Below are positions 15,798 to 24,732 of a stretch of 57,533 nucleotides of DNA, piece by piece. A program made the translations under genes and the position numbers. Under the pieces are notes generated by a model. The model worked only from the letters and a program-made list of their open reading frames with translations. It did no database searches and was not told the DNA's origin. The DNA is from Sphingobium sp. C100 (lineage in GTDB: Bacteria > Pseudomonadota > Alphaproteobacteria > Sphingomonadales > Sphingomonadaceae): contig NZ_AYOY01000138.1 of the NCBI RefSeq assembly GCF_000508185.1, positions 1-57,533 on the forward strand, written 5' to 3'. Positions within the stretch are counted from its first letter, which is position 1. Every line of letters starts with the position of its first letter.

Positions 15798-17618
15798 TTA
15801 CCAGCCGCAGGACTTGCCTTTATTCTGTTCGATCAACCACTTCTGGAGTGGCGCGAAATAATTGACCAATGCCTTGCCCGACATCTCGCGGCTGCCGGTG
15901 AAGGCCTGAAGCGCGTCGGGCCAAGGCTTCGACGCACCCATTTCCAACATGGCCTTCAGCTTCGCGCCGACCTGCTTGTTGCCATAGAAGGAGCAACGAT
16001 GCAGCGGCCCTTTCCAGCCGGCCTGCCTGCACGCGGCCTCGTAAAACTGGAATTGCAGCACGCGGGCCAGGAAATAGCGGGTATAGGGGGTGTTGCCGGG
16101 GATATGATATTTGCCGCCCGGATCGAACTTCGTCTCATCGCGCGGCACCGGGGGCACGATGCCCTGATATTTGAGGCGCAGGTCGTTCCAGCCCTTTTCA
16201 TACTGGCTCTGCGGGATCGACCCGTCGAACACGCCCCAGCGCCATTTGTCGATCAGCAGGCCAAAGGGCAGGAACGCGACCTTATCCATCGCCTGGCGCA
16301 GCAGCAGACCCAAATCCTTGTCGGCGCCGGGCACCTGAGCGGGATCGAGCAGGCCGATCTTCACCAGATAGTCGGGCGTGATGGACAAGGCGACGAAATC
16401 GCCGATCGCTTCATGGAAACCGTCATTGGCGCCATCGAGATAGAGCGGTTTCTGCACCTGATAGGCGCGCTGGTAATAATTATGGCCCAACTCATGATGG
16501 ATGGTGACGAAATCGTCGCCATTCACCTTCGTGCACATCTTGATGCGGATATCGTCCTTATTGTCGAGATCCCAGGCCGAGGCATGGCAGACGACTTCGC
16601 GATCCCGCGGCTTGACGATCTGCGAGCGGTCCCAGAATGTCTGGGGCAGCGGATCAAAGCCCAGCGAACTGTAGAAGCCCTCGCCCGTCTTCACCATCTT
16701 GACCGGGTCATAGCCTTTGGCTTCAAGCAGATCGGTCACGTCATAGCCAAGATCCCCTGCGCCTTCGGGCGCGACGATCTTATAGATATTACCCCATTCC
16801 TGCGCCCACATATTGCCCAGAAGATCGGCGCGGATCGGCCCGTTCGCGGGCTGGACGGCATCGCCATATTTTTCATTCAGCTTGGCGCGGGTGTAGCAAT
16901 GGAGCTCGTCGTAGAGCGGCTTCACTTCCGCCCAGATCTTGTCCGTCAACCTGGCGAAATCATCGGCCGGCATGTCATATTTGGACCGCCACATCGCGCC
17001 GGTATCGGCAAAACCCAGTTCTTTCGATCCGGCATTGGCGATGCCGACCAGCCTGGCATAGTCTTCGCGCATCGGTGCGCCGACATTGTCATGCCAGCTC
17101 ACCCACATTTCCTTGAGTTCCTCGGGGTTGCGATTGAGCCCCATCTGCTCTTCGATGTCGCTGCCGTTGATCGGCTGACCGTTCAACGTGCCCTTGCCCT
17201 TGCCATAAGCGGACTGGAGGCTGGTCGCCAGATCGTTGAGTTCCTCGGCCGCGCCCGCCGTCGTGGGCGCGGGCAAGGTCAGGGCGGTGCGCAGCAAGGT
17301 AAGGCGGCGCCTGGTTTCTTCGGTCAATCCGGGTGCAGCCGCATATTTGGCGGCATCCAGCGCGTAGTCGACCCGCTGGCGGGTGTCGATCGCGCCGAAA
17401 TAGGATGCGATCGCGTCGGTATCGTCGGTGATATAGGTCGCGTTGATCCAGGCGGCCCGGCCGCTGATGATCGATTGATCGAACAGGCTTTTCTCCGCCT
17501 TCGCGAGGAAGGCCTCCGCTTCCGCAGCGGAAGGTGCGACGGTCGACGCCTGCTGCGCCAAGGCCGGCGAAACAACGAGAGCGGCCGCGAGCGCGGCCAG
17601 CGAGATAGCGATTTTCAT
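15798..17618 (-). CDS. Periplasmic M2-family dipeptidyl carboxypeptidase (ACE-like)
   Basis: A 606-residue exported zinc peptidase related to angiotensin-converting enzyme, predicted to release dipeptides from peptide C-termini. An N-terminal signal peptide (MKIAISLAALAAALVVSPALA) is followed by the mature domain. The zinc motif HELGH lies at 375-379 with the third ligand Glu403 in GFHEAIGD. Length fits single-domain bacterial M2 enzymes. It lies 53 bases downstream of the hydrolase gene on the same strand. The start at 17618 is chosen because the signal peptide begins there. Confidence 0.92.
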   Translation of the reverse strand: MKIAISLAALAAALVVSPALAQQASTVAPSAAEAEAFLAKAEKSLFDQSIISGRAAWINATYITDDTDAIASYFGAIDTRQRVDYALDAAKYAAAPGLTEETRRRLTLLRTALTLPAPTTAGAAEELNDLATSLQSAYGKGKGTLNGQPINGSDIEEQMGLNRNPEELKEMWVSWHDNVGAPMREDYARLVGIANAGSKELGFADTGAMWRSKYDMPADDFARLTDKIWAEVKPLYDELHCYTRAKLNEKYGDAVQPANGPIRADLLGNMWAQEWGNIYKIVAPEGAGDLGYDVTDLLEAKGYDPVKMVKTGEGFYSSLGFDPLPQTFWDRSQIVKPRDREVVCHASAWDLDNKDDIRIKMCTKVNGDDFVTIHHELGHNYYQRAYQVQKPLYLDGANDGFHEAIGDFVALSITPDYLVKIGLLDPAQVPGADKDLGLLLRQAMDKVAFLPFGLLIDKWRWGVFDGSIPQSQYEKGWNDLRLKYQGIVPPVPRDETKFDPGGKYHIPGNTPYTRYFLARVLQFQFYEAACRQAGWKGPLHRCSFYGNKQVGAKLKAMLEMGASKPWPDALQAFTGSREMSGKALVNYFAPLQKWLIEQNKGKSCGW

Positions 17619-17671
17619 GGGGTTCCCCTTATCCACTTATAAGGGGAAGGTGGCTTGGTCCCGCGATGCAG

Positions 17672-18433
17672 TCAAGCGGTGAGAAAATCGACCATCGCCT
17701 GACCCAATTCCTTGCGCGTGACCGCATTCATATGGTTGCCCGGCACTTCGACATAGCGGCCATTGGGCAATATATGGGCCAGCTCCTGCGCGTTGCCGTT
17801 GCTATCGTCATCCGTGCCGCAAATCACCTCGGTCGGCTGCTGAAAGCCTGCGATGATGTCCTCCGGCGTGTCCACGAAGGTGTTGAGAATGTTCAGCAGA
17901 GCCACCGGATCGCCCTTGGTGGTTTTGAGGAAGGCTTCCGTCATCCACTCGGACGAGCCGCGCTCGAAGCTGCCGAGATTGGTCAGCACGTTGCGGTAAT
18001 AGCCGCCATTGTCGAGCGTCTGCACCAGCCCGCGCAGGCCCATGCCGGCCAGGATCACCCGCCGCGGCGTTGCACCGCGCGCCAGCATCCGCACCGTGGT
18101 CCGGGCGCCCAGCGAATAGCCGCCCAGATCATAGTCGGTAAGGCCCATCTGCTCGACCAGGGCAAGATTGTCGTCGGTCAGCGCATCGGGTTGATAGGCG
18201 GCGACGTCGTGCGGCTTGCCGCTTTCGCCATGGCCGCGCAGGTCGGGCATGATGAGGCGGAAGCCGGCCGCCACCAGGGCCGCCGCATGGCCGTAGCGAA
18301 TCCAGTTGGTCCAGGCGTTGGAGAAATAGCCATGGATCAGCACCAGGTCGCGCCCCTCCCCCACGACATGCACGGCGATCGGCAGTCCGTCATGTCCTTC
18401 GATGTCATGGCGTTCGATGGGGAGGTCGGTCAT
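17672..18433 (-). CDS. Alpha/beta hydrolase
   Basis: A 253-residue alpha/beta-fold hydrolase with no signal peptide. LIHGYFSNAW near 32-41 provides the oxyanion region, GYSLGAR contains the nucleophile Ser107, and VPGNHMNAV near the C-terminus offers the catalytic His. Substrate cannot be deduced. Its ATG forms an ATGA overlap with the stop of the upstream DUF2238 gene, so the two are probably translated together. Confidence 0.85.
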   Translation of the reverse strand: MTDLPIERHDIEGHDGLPIAVHVVGEGRDLVLIHGYFSNAWTNWIRYGHAAALVAAGFRLIMPDLRGHGESGKPHDVAAYQPDALTDDNLALVEQMGLTDYDLGGYSLGARTTVRMLARGATPRRVILAGMGLRGLVQTLDNGGYYRNVLTNLGSFERGSSEWMTEAFLKTTKGDPVALLNILNTFVDTPEDIIAGFQQPTEVICGTDDDSNGNAQELAHILPNGRYVEVPGNHMNAVTRKELGQAMVDFLTA

Positions 18434-19128
18434 CGGGCGGTTCCTTGCGAGGACGGGGGCGGGGGTGGGGGCGGCTTGCCGATAGATTTTCCACCGGGAC
18501 GGCGCAAGAGCGCGATCAGGGCCAGTGCGCTGCCGGCCTGCGCCAGCGCCATGTCTTTCTGCGCGTCCCAGGCATCGCCCTGCTGGCCATTATAGTAATC
18601 GGCGGTGTCGCTCGCCGCGACGATGGTGAGCAACCATTCGAATATCTCGTAAAGCGTGCTGCCAAGGCCAATGGCGGCAAAGGCGAAGGCCAGCGCCCAT
18701 CTCCACGACAGTCCTCCATGGCGATGCGCGCCCTGCGCGATCGGGAAGGTCAATAGCGCCCCGAACGCAAAGTGGACCAGTCGGTCATAGCCGTTGCGCG
18801 TCATGCCGAAGATGCTGGAAATATCATGACCGCCAAGCATCCGCGCCCAGTCGTCATAAGGCACATAGCTGTATATCCAGCGCGCGCCCAGCGTGTGTAG
18901 CAGAAGGAAGAACCAGATGCAGGCGATAGCGGAGGTCGAAAGCGGCCAGCGACGCAAGAACCATGGCGCGGCCAAGAGCAGCGCGACCGTCGGCCCGTGC
19001 TGGAGCGGCGCGAGATCGGGATAGGGCTGGGCGACATTGGCGAGGCCGATCGCGACCAGCAACAACAGGATCATCCGGCGCTGGGCGATGGGAAGCAGCT
19101 TCCACATCGCCGCAACGCCGGAGATCAT
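18430..19128 (-). CDS. DUF2238 inner-membrane protein (YjdF-like)
   Basis: A 232-residue polytopic membrane protein with about six hydrophobic segments and a proline-rich cytoplasmic tail (seven prolines in a row). The conserved middle (GYDRLVHFAFGALLTFP, then STLYEIFEWL) is typical of DUF2238/YjdF proteins of unknown function. The ATG at 19128 lies 4 bases after the asd stop, and the gene overlaps the hydrolase start. Gene order therefore runs asd, this gene, hydrolase, probably one transcript. Confidence 0.85.
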   Translation of the reverse strand: MISGVAAMWKLLPIAQRRMILLLLVAIGLANVAQPYPDLAPLQHGPTVALLLAAPWFLRRWPLSTSAIACIWFFLLLHTLGARWIYSYVPYDDWARMLGGHDISSIFGMTRNGYDRLVHFAFGALLTFPIAQGAHRHGGLSWRWALAFAFAAIGLGSTLYEIFEWLLTIVAASDTADYYNGQQGDAWDAQKDMALAQAGSALALIALLRRPGGKSIGKPPPPPPPSSQGTAR

Positions 19129-19132
19129 GGGT

Positions 19133-20158
19133 TCAGCCCTTTTTGAGGTGGCGGCGGCCCAGCAGTTCGGCGATCTGCACGGCGTTGAGCGCCGCGCCCT
19201 TGCGCAGATTGTCACTGACGCACCAGATGTTCAGGCCGTTGTCGACGGTCGAATCCTCCCGCACGCGGCTGATGAAGGTCGCATAGTCGCCGACGCATTC
19301 GACCGGCGTGACGTAACCGCCATCCTCACGCTTGTCGATCAGCATGATGCCCGGCGCCTCACGCAGGATGTCCTGCGCTTCCTTGGCCGAGATTTCATTC
19401 TCGAACTCGATGTTCAGCGCCTCGCTATGACCGACAAAGACGGGCACGCGCACGCAGGTCGCGGTCAGCTTGATCTTCGGATCAAGGATCTTCTTCGTTT
19501 CCGCGACCATCTTCCATTCCTCCTTGGTCGATCCATCGTCCAGGAAAACGTCGATATGCGGGATCACGTTGAAGGCGATCTGCTTGGTGAATTTCTTCGG
19601 TTCGGCCGGATCGCCGACGAAGATGTTGCGCGACTGTTCGAACAGCTCGTCCATGCCTTCCTTGCCCGCGCCCGACACCGACTGATAGGTGGCGACGACG
19701 ACGCGCTTGATCTTTGCGATGTCGTGCAGCGGCTTCAAGGCAACGACCATCTGCGCGGTCGAGCAGTTGGGGTTAGCGATGATATTCTTCTTGGTGTAGC
19801 CGGCAATCGCGTCCGGGTTCACTTCGGGCACGATCAGCGGCACGTCCGGGTCCATGCGATAAAGCGACGAATTGTCGATCACGACACAGCCGGCCGCCGC
19901 AGCCTTGGGCGCATATTCGGCCGTCGGGCCGGAACCTGCGGCAAACAGGGCGATGTCCCAGCCGGTAAAATCGAAATGCTCGATATTCTTGCATTTGAGC
20001 ATCTTGCCGGTTTCACCGAACTCAATTTCAGTGCCGTGCGACCGGGACGAAGCAACCGCCGCGATCTCGTCAATCGGGAACTCGCGCTCGGCGAGAATGG
20101 TCAGCATTTCGCGGCCCACATTACCGGTGGCTCCGACGACGACGACCTTGTAACCCAT
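19133..20158 (-). CDS. asd: Aspartate-semialdehyde dehydrogenase
   Basis: A 341-residue NADP-dependent enzyme converting aspartyl phosphate to aspartate semialdehyde, the branch-point intermediate for lysine, diaminopimelate, threonine and methionine. The nucleotide-binding GATGNVG is at 9-15 and the catalytic Cys132 lies in ANPNCSTAQ. The start is the only good ATG (20158). It heads a short minus-strand operon with a membrane protein and a hydrolase and is divergent from a methyltransferase gene. Confidence 0.96.
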   Translation of the reverse strand: MGYKVVVVGATGNVGREMLTILAEREFPIDEIAAVASSRSHGTEIEFGETGKMLKCKNIEHFDFTGWDIALFAAGSGPTAEYAPKAAAAGCVVIDNSSLYRMDPDVPLIVPEVNPDAIAGYTKKNIIANPNCSTAQMVVALKPLHDIAKIKRVVVATYQSVSGAGKEGMDELFEQSRNIFVGDPAEPKKFTKQIAFNVIPHIDVFLDDGSTKEEWKMVAETKKILDPKIKLTATCVRVPVFVGHSEALNIEFENEISAKEAQDILREAPGIMLIDKREDGGYVTPVECVGDYATFISRVREDSTVDNGLNIWCVSDNLRKGAALNAVQIAELLGRRHLKKG

Positions 20159-20322
20159 GACTTAAGACTCCACTGAAACAGACATATTGCGGATTGCGCG
20201 GCATAGCGATACTGGGGCATTTGTCCAGAAAGAAGGGCTTTTCGATCCGATAGCGCGCCCAGTCGCCGGCCCATATCGATGGCCTGTTCCTCCCCATCCT
20301 CCTGCCACCGGATTTACAGTCG

Positions 20323-21033
20323 ATGCAGTCAAAGCCGCTGCCGCCCCTGCCCCAGCGCTGGTTCCACAGTTTCGAATTTCCCGATGGCGAACGGGTCGAT
20401 GGCATCAAGCCGCTCGCGTCGCTGCGCGAGGAAGCCGACCAGATTTTCGCCGGACCGCTGGCCGGCAGGCGGGTGCTCGACATTGGCGCGTGGGACGGCT
20501 TTTTCTCTTTCGAGGCGGAGCGGCGCGGCGCGGCCGAGGTGCTGGCGACCGATCATTTCTGCTGGTCGGGCCAAGGCTGGGGCGACAAGCGCGGTTTCGA
20601 CCATGCCCATGCTCGTTTCGGATCGAAGGTGCGATCGATGGACCTGGACGTCGCCCAGCACCGGGTCGAGGAGTTGGGGCAGTTCGACACCGTGCTGCTG
20701 CTGGGCGTCCTCTATCACGTCACCGACCCCTATCGCATATTGGAAGCGGCCGCCGCAATGAGCCGCGACCATCTGGTGATCGAGACGGTGACGGCGTTGC
20801 GCCACGAACCGGTGCCGGCAATGCGGTTGTTCACGGAACTGGAACTGGACAGCGACTCCACCAATTTCTGGGCGCCCAATATCCTGGCGCTCCGCGAAAT
20901 GTGCCACCGGTTCGGCTATGCGCGTTTCCAGGTCCTGCCCGAGGCGCTGGATAATGCGGGCTGGCGCAAATGGGCCATGCCCTTCCGCAAGAAGGATCGC
21001 TATCGCCGGGCGGTCTTTCACGCCTGGCGATAG
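20323..21033 (+). CDS. SAM-dependent methyltransferase, CmoB/DUF1698-like
   Basis: A 236-residue class I methyltransferase. VLDIGAWDGFFSFEAERRGA (51-70) is the SAM-binding motif I and post-I region, and VLLLGVLYHVTDPYRILE matches the DUF1698/CmoB group. It is shorter than CmoB (about 320 residues) and lacks its N-terminal part, so tRNA U34 carboxymethylation is not claimed. The gene is divergent from asd and ends 9 bases from the convergent S9 peptidase. Confidence 0.82.
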   Translation: MQSKPLPPLPQRWFHSFEFPDGERVDGIKPLASLREEADQIFAGPLAGRRVLDIGAWDGFFSFEAERRGAAEVLATDHFCWSGQGWGDKRGFDHAHARFGSKVRSMDLDVAQHRVEELGQFDTVLLLGVLYHVTDPYRILEAAAAMSRDHLVIETVTALRHEPVPAMRLFTELELDSDSTNFWAPNILALREMCHRFGYARFQVLPEALDNAGWRKWAMPFRKKDRYRRAVFHAWR

Positions 21034-21042
21034 CGCCCCGCT

Positions 21043-23307
21043 TCAGTCTTCGGCCGGTCCACCGGCATGTTCGGCGAGGAAATGCTCGATCGTGCGCCAG
21101 ACATGGACGCTGATGCCCGGCCCGCCGACGCGATGGGTTTGCCCCGGATAGGCCATCATTTCGAACGGCACGGCCGCGCCCTGCATCTTCGCCATCAGCG
21201 CCGTCGCATTGTCGAACACCACATTGTCGTCGGACATGCCGTGGATCAGCAGCAGCGGATCCGTGATCTTCACCGCATCATCGACCGCGCCCGCAGCCGG
21301 GTAGGCGCTGGGCTTGTCCTGTGGCTGGCCGAGATAGCGTTCGGTATAATGGGTGTCATATAGCTGCCATTTGGTGACCGGCGCGCCCGCGACTGCGGCA
21401 GCGAAGACGCCCGTCGCCTTTTCCAGCAGCTTGACCGACATATAGCCGCCATAGGACCAGCCATAGGTGGCGATCCGGTTCGGATCGACATAGGGTTGCG
21501 CCTTGAGCCATTCGACGCCCTTGAGCTGGTCCTCGACTTCCACCGTGCCCATGGCTCGATAAAGATGATCCTCGAACGCCTTGCCGCGATCAGGCGTGCC
21601 GCGATTGTCGATGGCGAAGACGATCCAGCCACGATCGACCAGATATTGATTGAGCGCGCCGGACCAGCTGTTGGTCACCTGCCGCCCGCCGCCAGGACCG
21701 CCATAATGGATCATGAAGACGGGATAGCGTTTCCCCGGCTCCATCGGCGGGGTCATGATCTTGGTGTAGAGCGTCGTGCCGTCGGCGGCCTTGACCGTGC
21801 CGAAGCGGGTCTTGGCATGACTGGCGACATAGGGGGCATAGGGATGGTCGCCGGTCAGTGCGTTTTCCGATAGCCACTGAAGCTGCTTGCCGCTGCTGTC
21901 TGCCAGATAAAGCTGCTTGGGCTGGTCACTATTCTGGCGCGTCACCACGATCCGTGTCGCCGCGCGGTCCATTACCGCGTCGTTCCACCAGCCAGCCTGG
22001 GTCAACGCGCGCGCCGGCGCAAGCTTGCCGAGCGTCGTGACATAGAGCTGCTGCTCCAACGGCGTTTCGCGATTCCCAGTAAAATAGACGAGGCCCTTCG
22101 TTTCATCCACGCCCACGACATCGCGCACCTCCCAGTCCCCGCTGGTGAGGGCTGTCCATTTGCTCTCGTGCACACGATAGAGATGGCCATGGCCGGTCCG
22201 TTCCGACCACCAGAGGAAGCTGCCGTCCCGCAGCGGATGGAAGCTATTGGACAGGTTGATCCAGCTCTTGGCCGTTTCGGTGAGCGCAACCTTGGCCGCG
22301 CCGGTGGCGGGATCGACGGCGAGCAGGTCGAGCCGCTTCTGGTCGCGGCTCTCCCGCTGGACGTAGAGCGTCTTGCCATCTTTCGACCAGTCGACGCGAG
22401 CGAGATAGACGTCCTTGTCTGCACCCAGATCGACTTTCACCTGACTCGACCCGTCGGGCTTCATCACATAAAGTTCGACGATCGCGTTGGGTGTTCCGGC
22501 GGCGGGATAGCGTTGCTGATAGACCTTCGTCCCTTCCCCGCCGATGGCGGTGCGGGTGACGATGCCGACCGGGCTTTCATCGACGCGGGCGACGGCGATC
22601 AGGCTGTCGTCCGGCGACCACCAATAGCCGGTGCGGCGGTCCATTTCCTCCTGCGCGACGAATTCGGCAACGCCCCAGCTGACCGTGTCGCTCGCGCCCT
22701 TCGTCACCTGCCGCTCTGCGCCGTCGATCGGCTGCACGAACAGATTGCCGTCGCGCACGAATGAGACGAAGCTGCCGCCGGGGCTGACCACGCCGTTTAA
22801 TTCACCCTCGGGCGTATCGGTCAACCGCGTGACTTGGCCGTCCAGCGCGGCGAGATAGAGGTCGCCATCAACCGGCACGAGGATCGATTTGCCGTCGGGC
22901 GACCAGTCATAGCCGGTGATGCCGGTGCTGCCCGCCACCGAACGGTCGCGCTCACGCTGCATTTTTTCCGCTTCGGACAATTCGGCGCCGCTGCCGGTCT
23001 TTTTGGAATCGACCAGCATCCGCTCCGCGCCCGTCCGGGTGTCGATCGCCCAGAGGTCCAGTCGCTCCTTTTCATCCGGCCGCGGTTTCAACAGCGTGAC
23101 CAGCGCCCCGTCGGGCGACAGTTTGAGCGCGCGGGGCTGCGGTCCGGCGAGATCCGGGCTGGCGAAGACCCGTTCCAGGGTCAATTTTTTCGCCGCCTGT
23201 GTGGGCGCCTGTGTCGGGGCCTGTGCCTGGGCAAATGCCTGTGCCGGGAGGGCCGGGATAAGCAGAAGCGCACAAAAAGCCGCGCCGCATTTCAGATAGG
23301 GAGGCAT
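21043..23307 (-). CDS. Periplasmic S9 dipeptidyl-peptidase IV-like enzyme
   Basis: A 754-residue exported prolyl-type peptidase. A signal peptide ending near AQAFAQA (about residue 27) is followed by a beta-propeller region rich in SPDGK/WSPDD repeats. The Glu pair at 220-221 (FVAQEEMDRR) is the motif that anchors substrate N-termini in DPP IV. The catalytic alpha/beta-hydrolase domain has GWSYGG with Ser618, Asp693 in HGMSDDNV and His725 in GQTHR. It should remove X-Pro or similar dipeptides. A tRNA gene lies 115 bases upstream on the same strand. Confidence 0.93.
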   Translation of the reverse strand: MPPYLKCGAAFCALLLIPALPAQAFAQAQAPTQAPTQAAKKLTLERVFASPDLAGPQPRALKLSPDGALVTLLKPRPDEKERLDLWAIDTRTGAERMLVDSKKTGSGAELSEAEKMQRERDRSVAGSTGITGYDWSPDGKSILVPVDGDLYLAALDGQVTRLTDTPEGELNGVVSPGGSFVSFVRDGNLFVQPIDGAERQVTKGASDTVSWGVAEFVAQEEMDRRTGYWWSPDDSLIAVARVDESPVGIVTRTAIGGEGTKVYQQRYPAAGTPNAIVELYVMKPDGSSQVKVDLGADKDVYLARVDWSKDGKTLYVQRESRDQKRLDLLAVDPATGAAKVALTETAKSWINLSNSFHPLRDGSFLWWSERTGHGHLYRVHESKWTALTSGDWEVRDVVGVDETKGLVYFTGNRETPLEQQLYVTTLGKLAPARALTQAGWWNDAVMDRAATRIVVTRQNSDQPKQLYLADSSGKQLQWLSENALTGDHPYAPYVASHAKTRFGTVKAADGTTLYTKIMTPPMEPGKRYPVFMIHYGGPGGGRQVTNSWSGALNQYLVDRGWIVFAIDNRGTPDRGKAFEDHLYRAMGTVEVEDQLKGVEWLKAQPYVDPNRIATYGWSYGGYMSVKLLEKATGVFAAAVAGAPVTKWQLYDTHYTERYLGQPQDKPSAYPAAGAVDDAVKITDPLLLIHGMSDDNVVFDNATALMAKMQGAAVPFEMMAYPGQTHRVGGPGISVHVWRTIEHFLAEHAGGPAED

Positions 23308-23422
23308 GATCGTCCTTTCAGGCGGGCGCGCAGACGCACCGCTTCACGCCGCAGGCTTAACGCGAGAGACAAGAAAAGATCAATGCCGGGAAATTATCTG
23401 TCCTGCCATGACCGGGAGGCCA

Positions 23423-23497
23423 TGGTGGGCGCGACAGGGATTGAACCTGTGACCCCACCCGTGTGAAGGGTGTGCTCTACCGCTGAGCTACGCGCCC
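23423..23497 (-). tRNA. tRNA-Val (CAC anticodon)
   Basis: A complete 75-base cloverleaf on the minus strand, counting the encoded CCA. Acceptor arms GGGCGCG/CGCGCCC pair perfectly, the D arm reads GCTC-AGCGGT-AGAGC, the anticodon arm is CACCC-TTCACAC-GGGTG with anticodon CAC, and the T arm is ACAGG-TTCAATC-CCTGT. CAC decodes GUG valine codons. Confidence 0.96.
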
Positions 23498-23633
23498 CCT
23501 GTAAGGAGGAGGCGGCCATTGGCATCGGCCGTGCGCCCTGTCAAGCGCACTCTGCGCCATTTGAGTCAAAACGCTTCTCGCATTTGCCATCCATGCCTAT
23601 AGAAGTCGGCCATATTTCAGGAGATGCCGCGAC

Positions 23634-23762
23634 ATGCGTCATATTTATGCTCTGGTGATCGGCGGCCTGTTGCTGACCGCTCTTGCCGCCTGCAACACGG
23701 TGCAGGGTGTGGGCCGCGACATTGAATCGGTCGGACGGGCAGGCCGGGACGTCATGCATTGA
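23634..23762 (+). CDS. Entericidin-like micro-lipoprotein
   Basis: A 42-residue lipoprotein of the entericidin A/B type. A hydrophobic leader (HIYALVIGGLLLTALAAC) ends in the lipobox LAAC with the lipidated Cys at residue 20, followed by the hallmark NTVQGVGRDIESVG. A CAGGAG ribosome-binding site precedes the ATG. E. coli entericidins are small stress-linked envelope lipoproteins; in alphaproteobacteria the role is unknown. Its small size makes it easy to miss. Confidence 0.8.
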   Translation: MRHIYALVIGGLLLTALAACNTVQGVGRDIESVGRAGRDVMH

Positions 23763-23786
23763 GCGGTTGCGTGCCGGCTTCGTTGG

Positions 23787-23975
23787 CTACTGAAGATTGC
23801 GGTTGATCGCCGCCAAATTCTTACGCAGGCGCACGCCGTCGCAGTCCGGTTCACCGCAATCGCAAGCCTCGACGCTATAGCGCACGCCGCACATGACCAG
23901 CACGTCCTGGTCGAAGGAATAGTTTGAGATTCCCGCTCGCTCGACTTTCTCTTTGGCCCTGGCCTTGAGAGTCAT
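23787..23975 (-). CDS. Small Cys-rich hypothetical protein, 62 residues
   Basis: A 62-residue soluble protein with no recognised family. The N-terminal third is basic (KARAKEKVERAG). A central segment carries four cysteines (at 33, 42, 44 and 50) arranged C-x8-C-x-C-x5-C with several acidic residues, which could bind a metal. The ATG at 23975 has a GGGAG ribosome-binding site 8 bases upstream; an open extension to 24035 crosses the promoter and is rejected. Its dedicated promoter with a palindrome in the spacer supports a real, regulated gene. Confidence 0.65.
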   Translation of the reverse strand: MTLKARAKEKVERAGISNYSFDQDVLVMCGVRYSVEACDCGEPDCDGVRLRKNLAAINRNLQ

Positions 23976-24006
23976 GCACGTCACTCCCTGTCGAATTCGG
24001 TCGTTT

Positions 24007-24041
24007 ATCATTCGTTGTGCAATGCACAATGTCAATTGACG
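24007..24041. promoter_or_regulatory. Divergent promoters with abutting -35 boxes and an operator-like palindrome
   Basis: On the minus strand, TTGACA (24035-24030) and AATGAT (24012-24007) are 17 bases apart and face the small Cys-rich gene. The spacer contains a perfect palindrome, TTGTGCA-A-TGCACAA, at 24015-24029. On the plus strand, TTGACG (24036-24041) starts exactly where the other -35 box ends and faces hslVU, although its -10 box is weak. The palindrome is a natural repressor site for the minus-strand promoter. Confidence 0.55.
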
Positions 24042-24151
24042 CAGATTTGTTCCTCATCATTTTGTAAGAATATTGTCGCTCAAATGACACGCTATGGCGC
24101 GAAAAACAGACCGACTTGCGCCCTGCGACCCGGCATCCCATATGCCGCGCC

Positions 24152-24721
24152 ATGAACGACCAACGCAGCTCTTCGGCCATGCCCGTCTGGCATGGCACCA
24201 CCATCATGTCCGTCCGCAAAAATGGCAAGGTCGTCGTCGCCGGCGACGGCCAGGTCTCCATGGGCCAGACCGTGATGAAGCCCAATGCCCGCAAGGTCCG
24301 CCGCCTGCATGACGGATCGGTGATCGGTGGCTTTGCCGGCGCCACCGCCGACGCCTTCACCTTGTTCGAGCGGCTGGAGGCCAAGCTGGAGCGTCATAAC
24401 GGCCAGTTGATGCGCGCCGCCGTGGAATTGGCCAAGGATTGGCGCACCGACAAATATCTGCGCAACCTGGAAGCGATGATGATCGTCGCGGACAAGGATG
24501 TGACCTTGATCCTGACCGGCAATGGCGATGTGCTGGAACCGTTGAACGGGGTCGCGGCCATCGGCTCTGGCGGGAACTTCGCCCTGGCCGCCGCCCGCGC
24601 CTTGATGGAATATGAGGCGGATGCCGAAACCCTTGCCCGCAAGGCGATGGCCGTGGCGGCCGACATCTGCGTCTATACCAACGACCAGCTCACCATCGAA
24701 ACGCTCGACAGCGCATCCTGA
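24152..24721 (+). CDS. hslV: HslV (ClpQ) proteolytic subunit
   Basis: The 189-residue threonine-protease core of the HslUV ATP-dependent protease, a bacterial proteasome relative active in heat-shock protein quality control. The catalytic Thr16 follows Gly15 in HGTTIMSVR, so 15 residues must be removed for activity; the E. coli enzyme only loses Met1. An internal ATG at 24179 would shorten the propeptide to six residues. [13 protein letters not shown] and the LTGNGDV loop are conserved. It is followed 11 bases later by hslU. Confidence 0.96.
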   Translation: MNDQRSSSAMPVWHGTTIMSVRKNGKVVVAGDGQVSMGQTVMKPNARKVRRLHDGSVIGGFAGATADAFTLFERLEAKLERHNGQLMRAAVELAKDWRTDKYLRNLEAMMIVADKDVTLILTGNGDVLEPLNGVAAIGSGGNFALAAARALMEYEADAETLARKAMAVAADICVYTNDQLTIETLDSAS

Positions 24722-24732
24722 GATTTCAAGAA

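Noticed and set aside
15750..17642. 630-residue plus-strand frame opposite the M2 peptidase
   Set aside because: Shadow of a gene with a signal peptide and HELGH motif.
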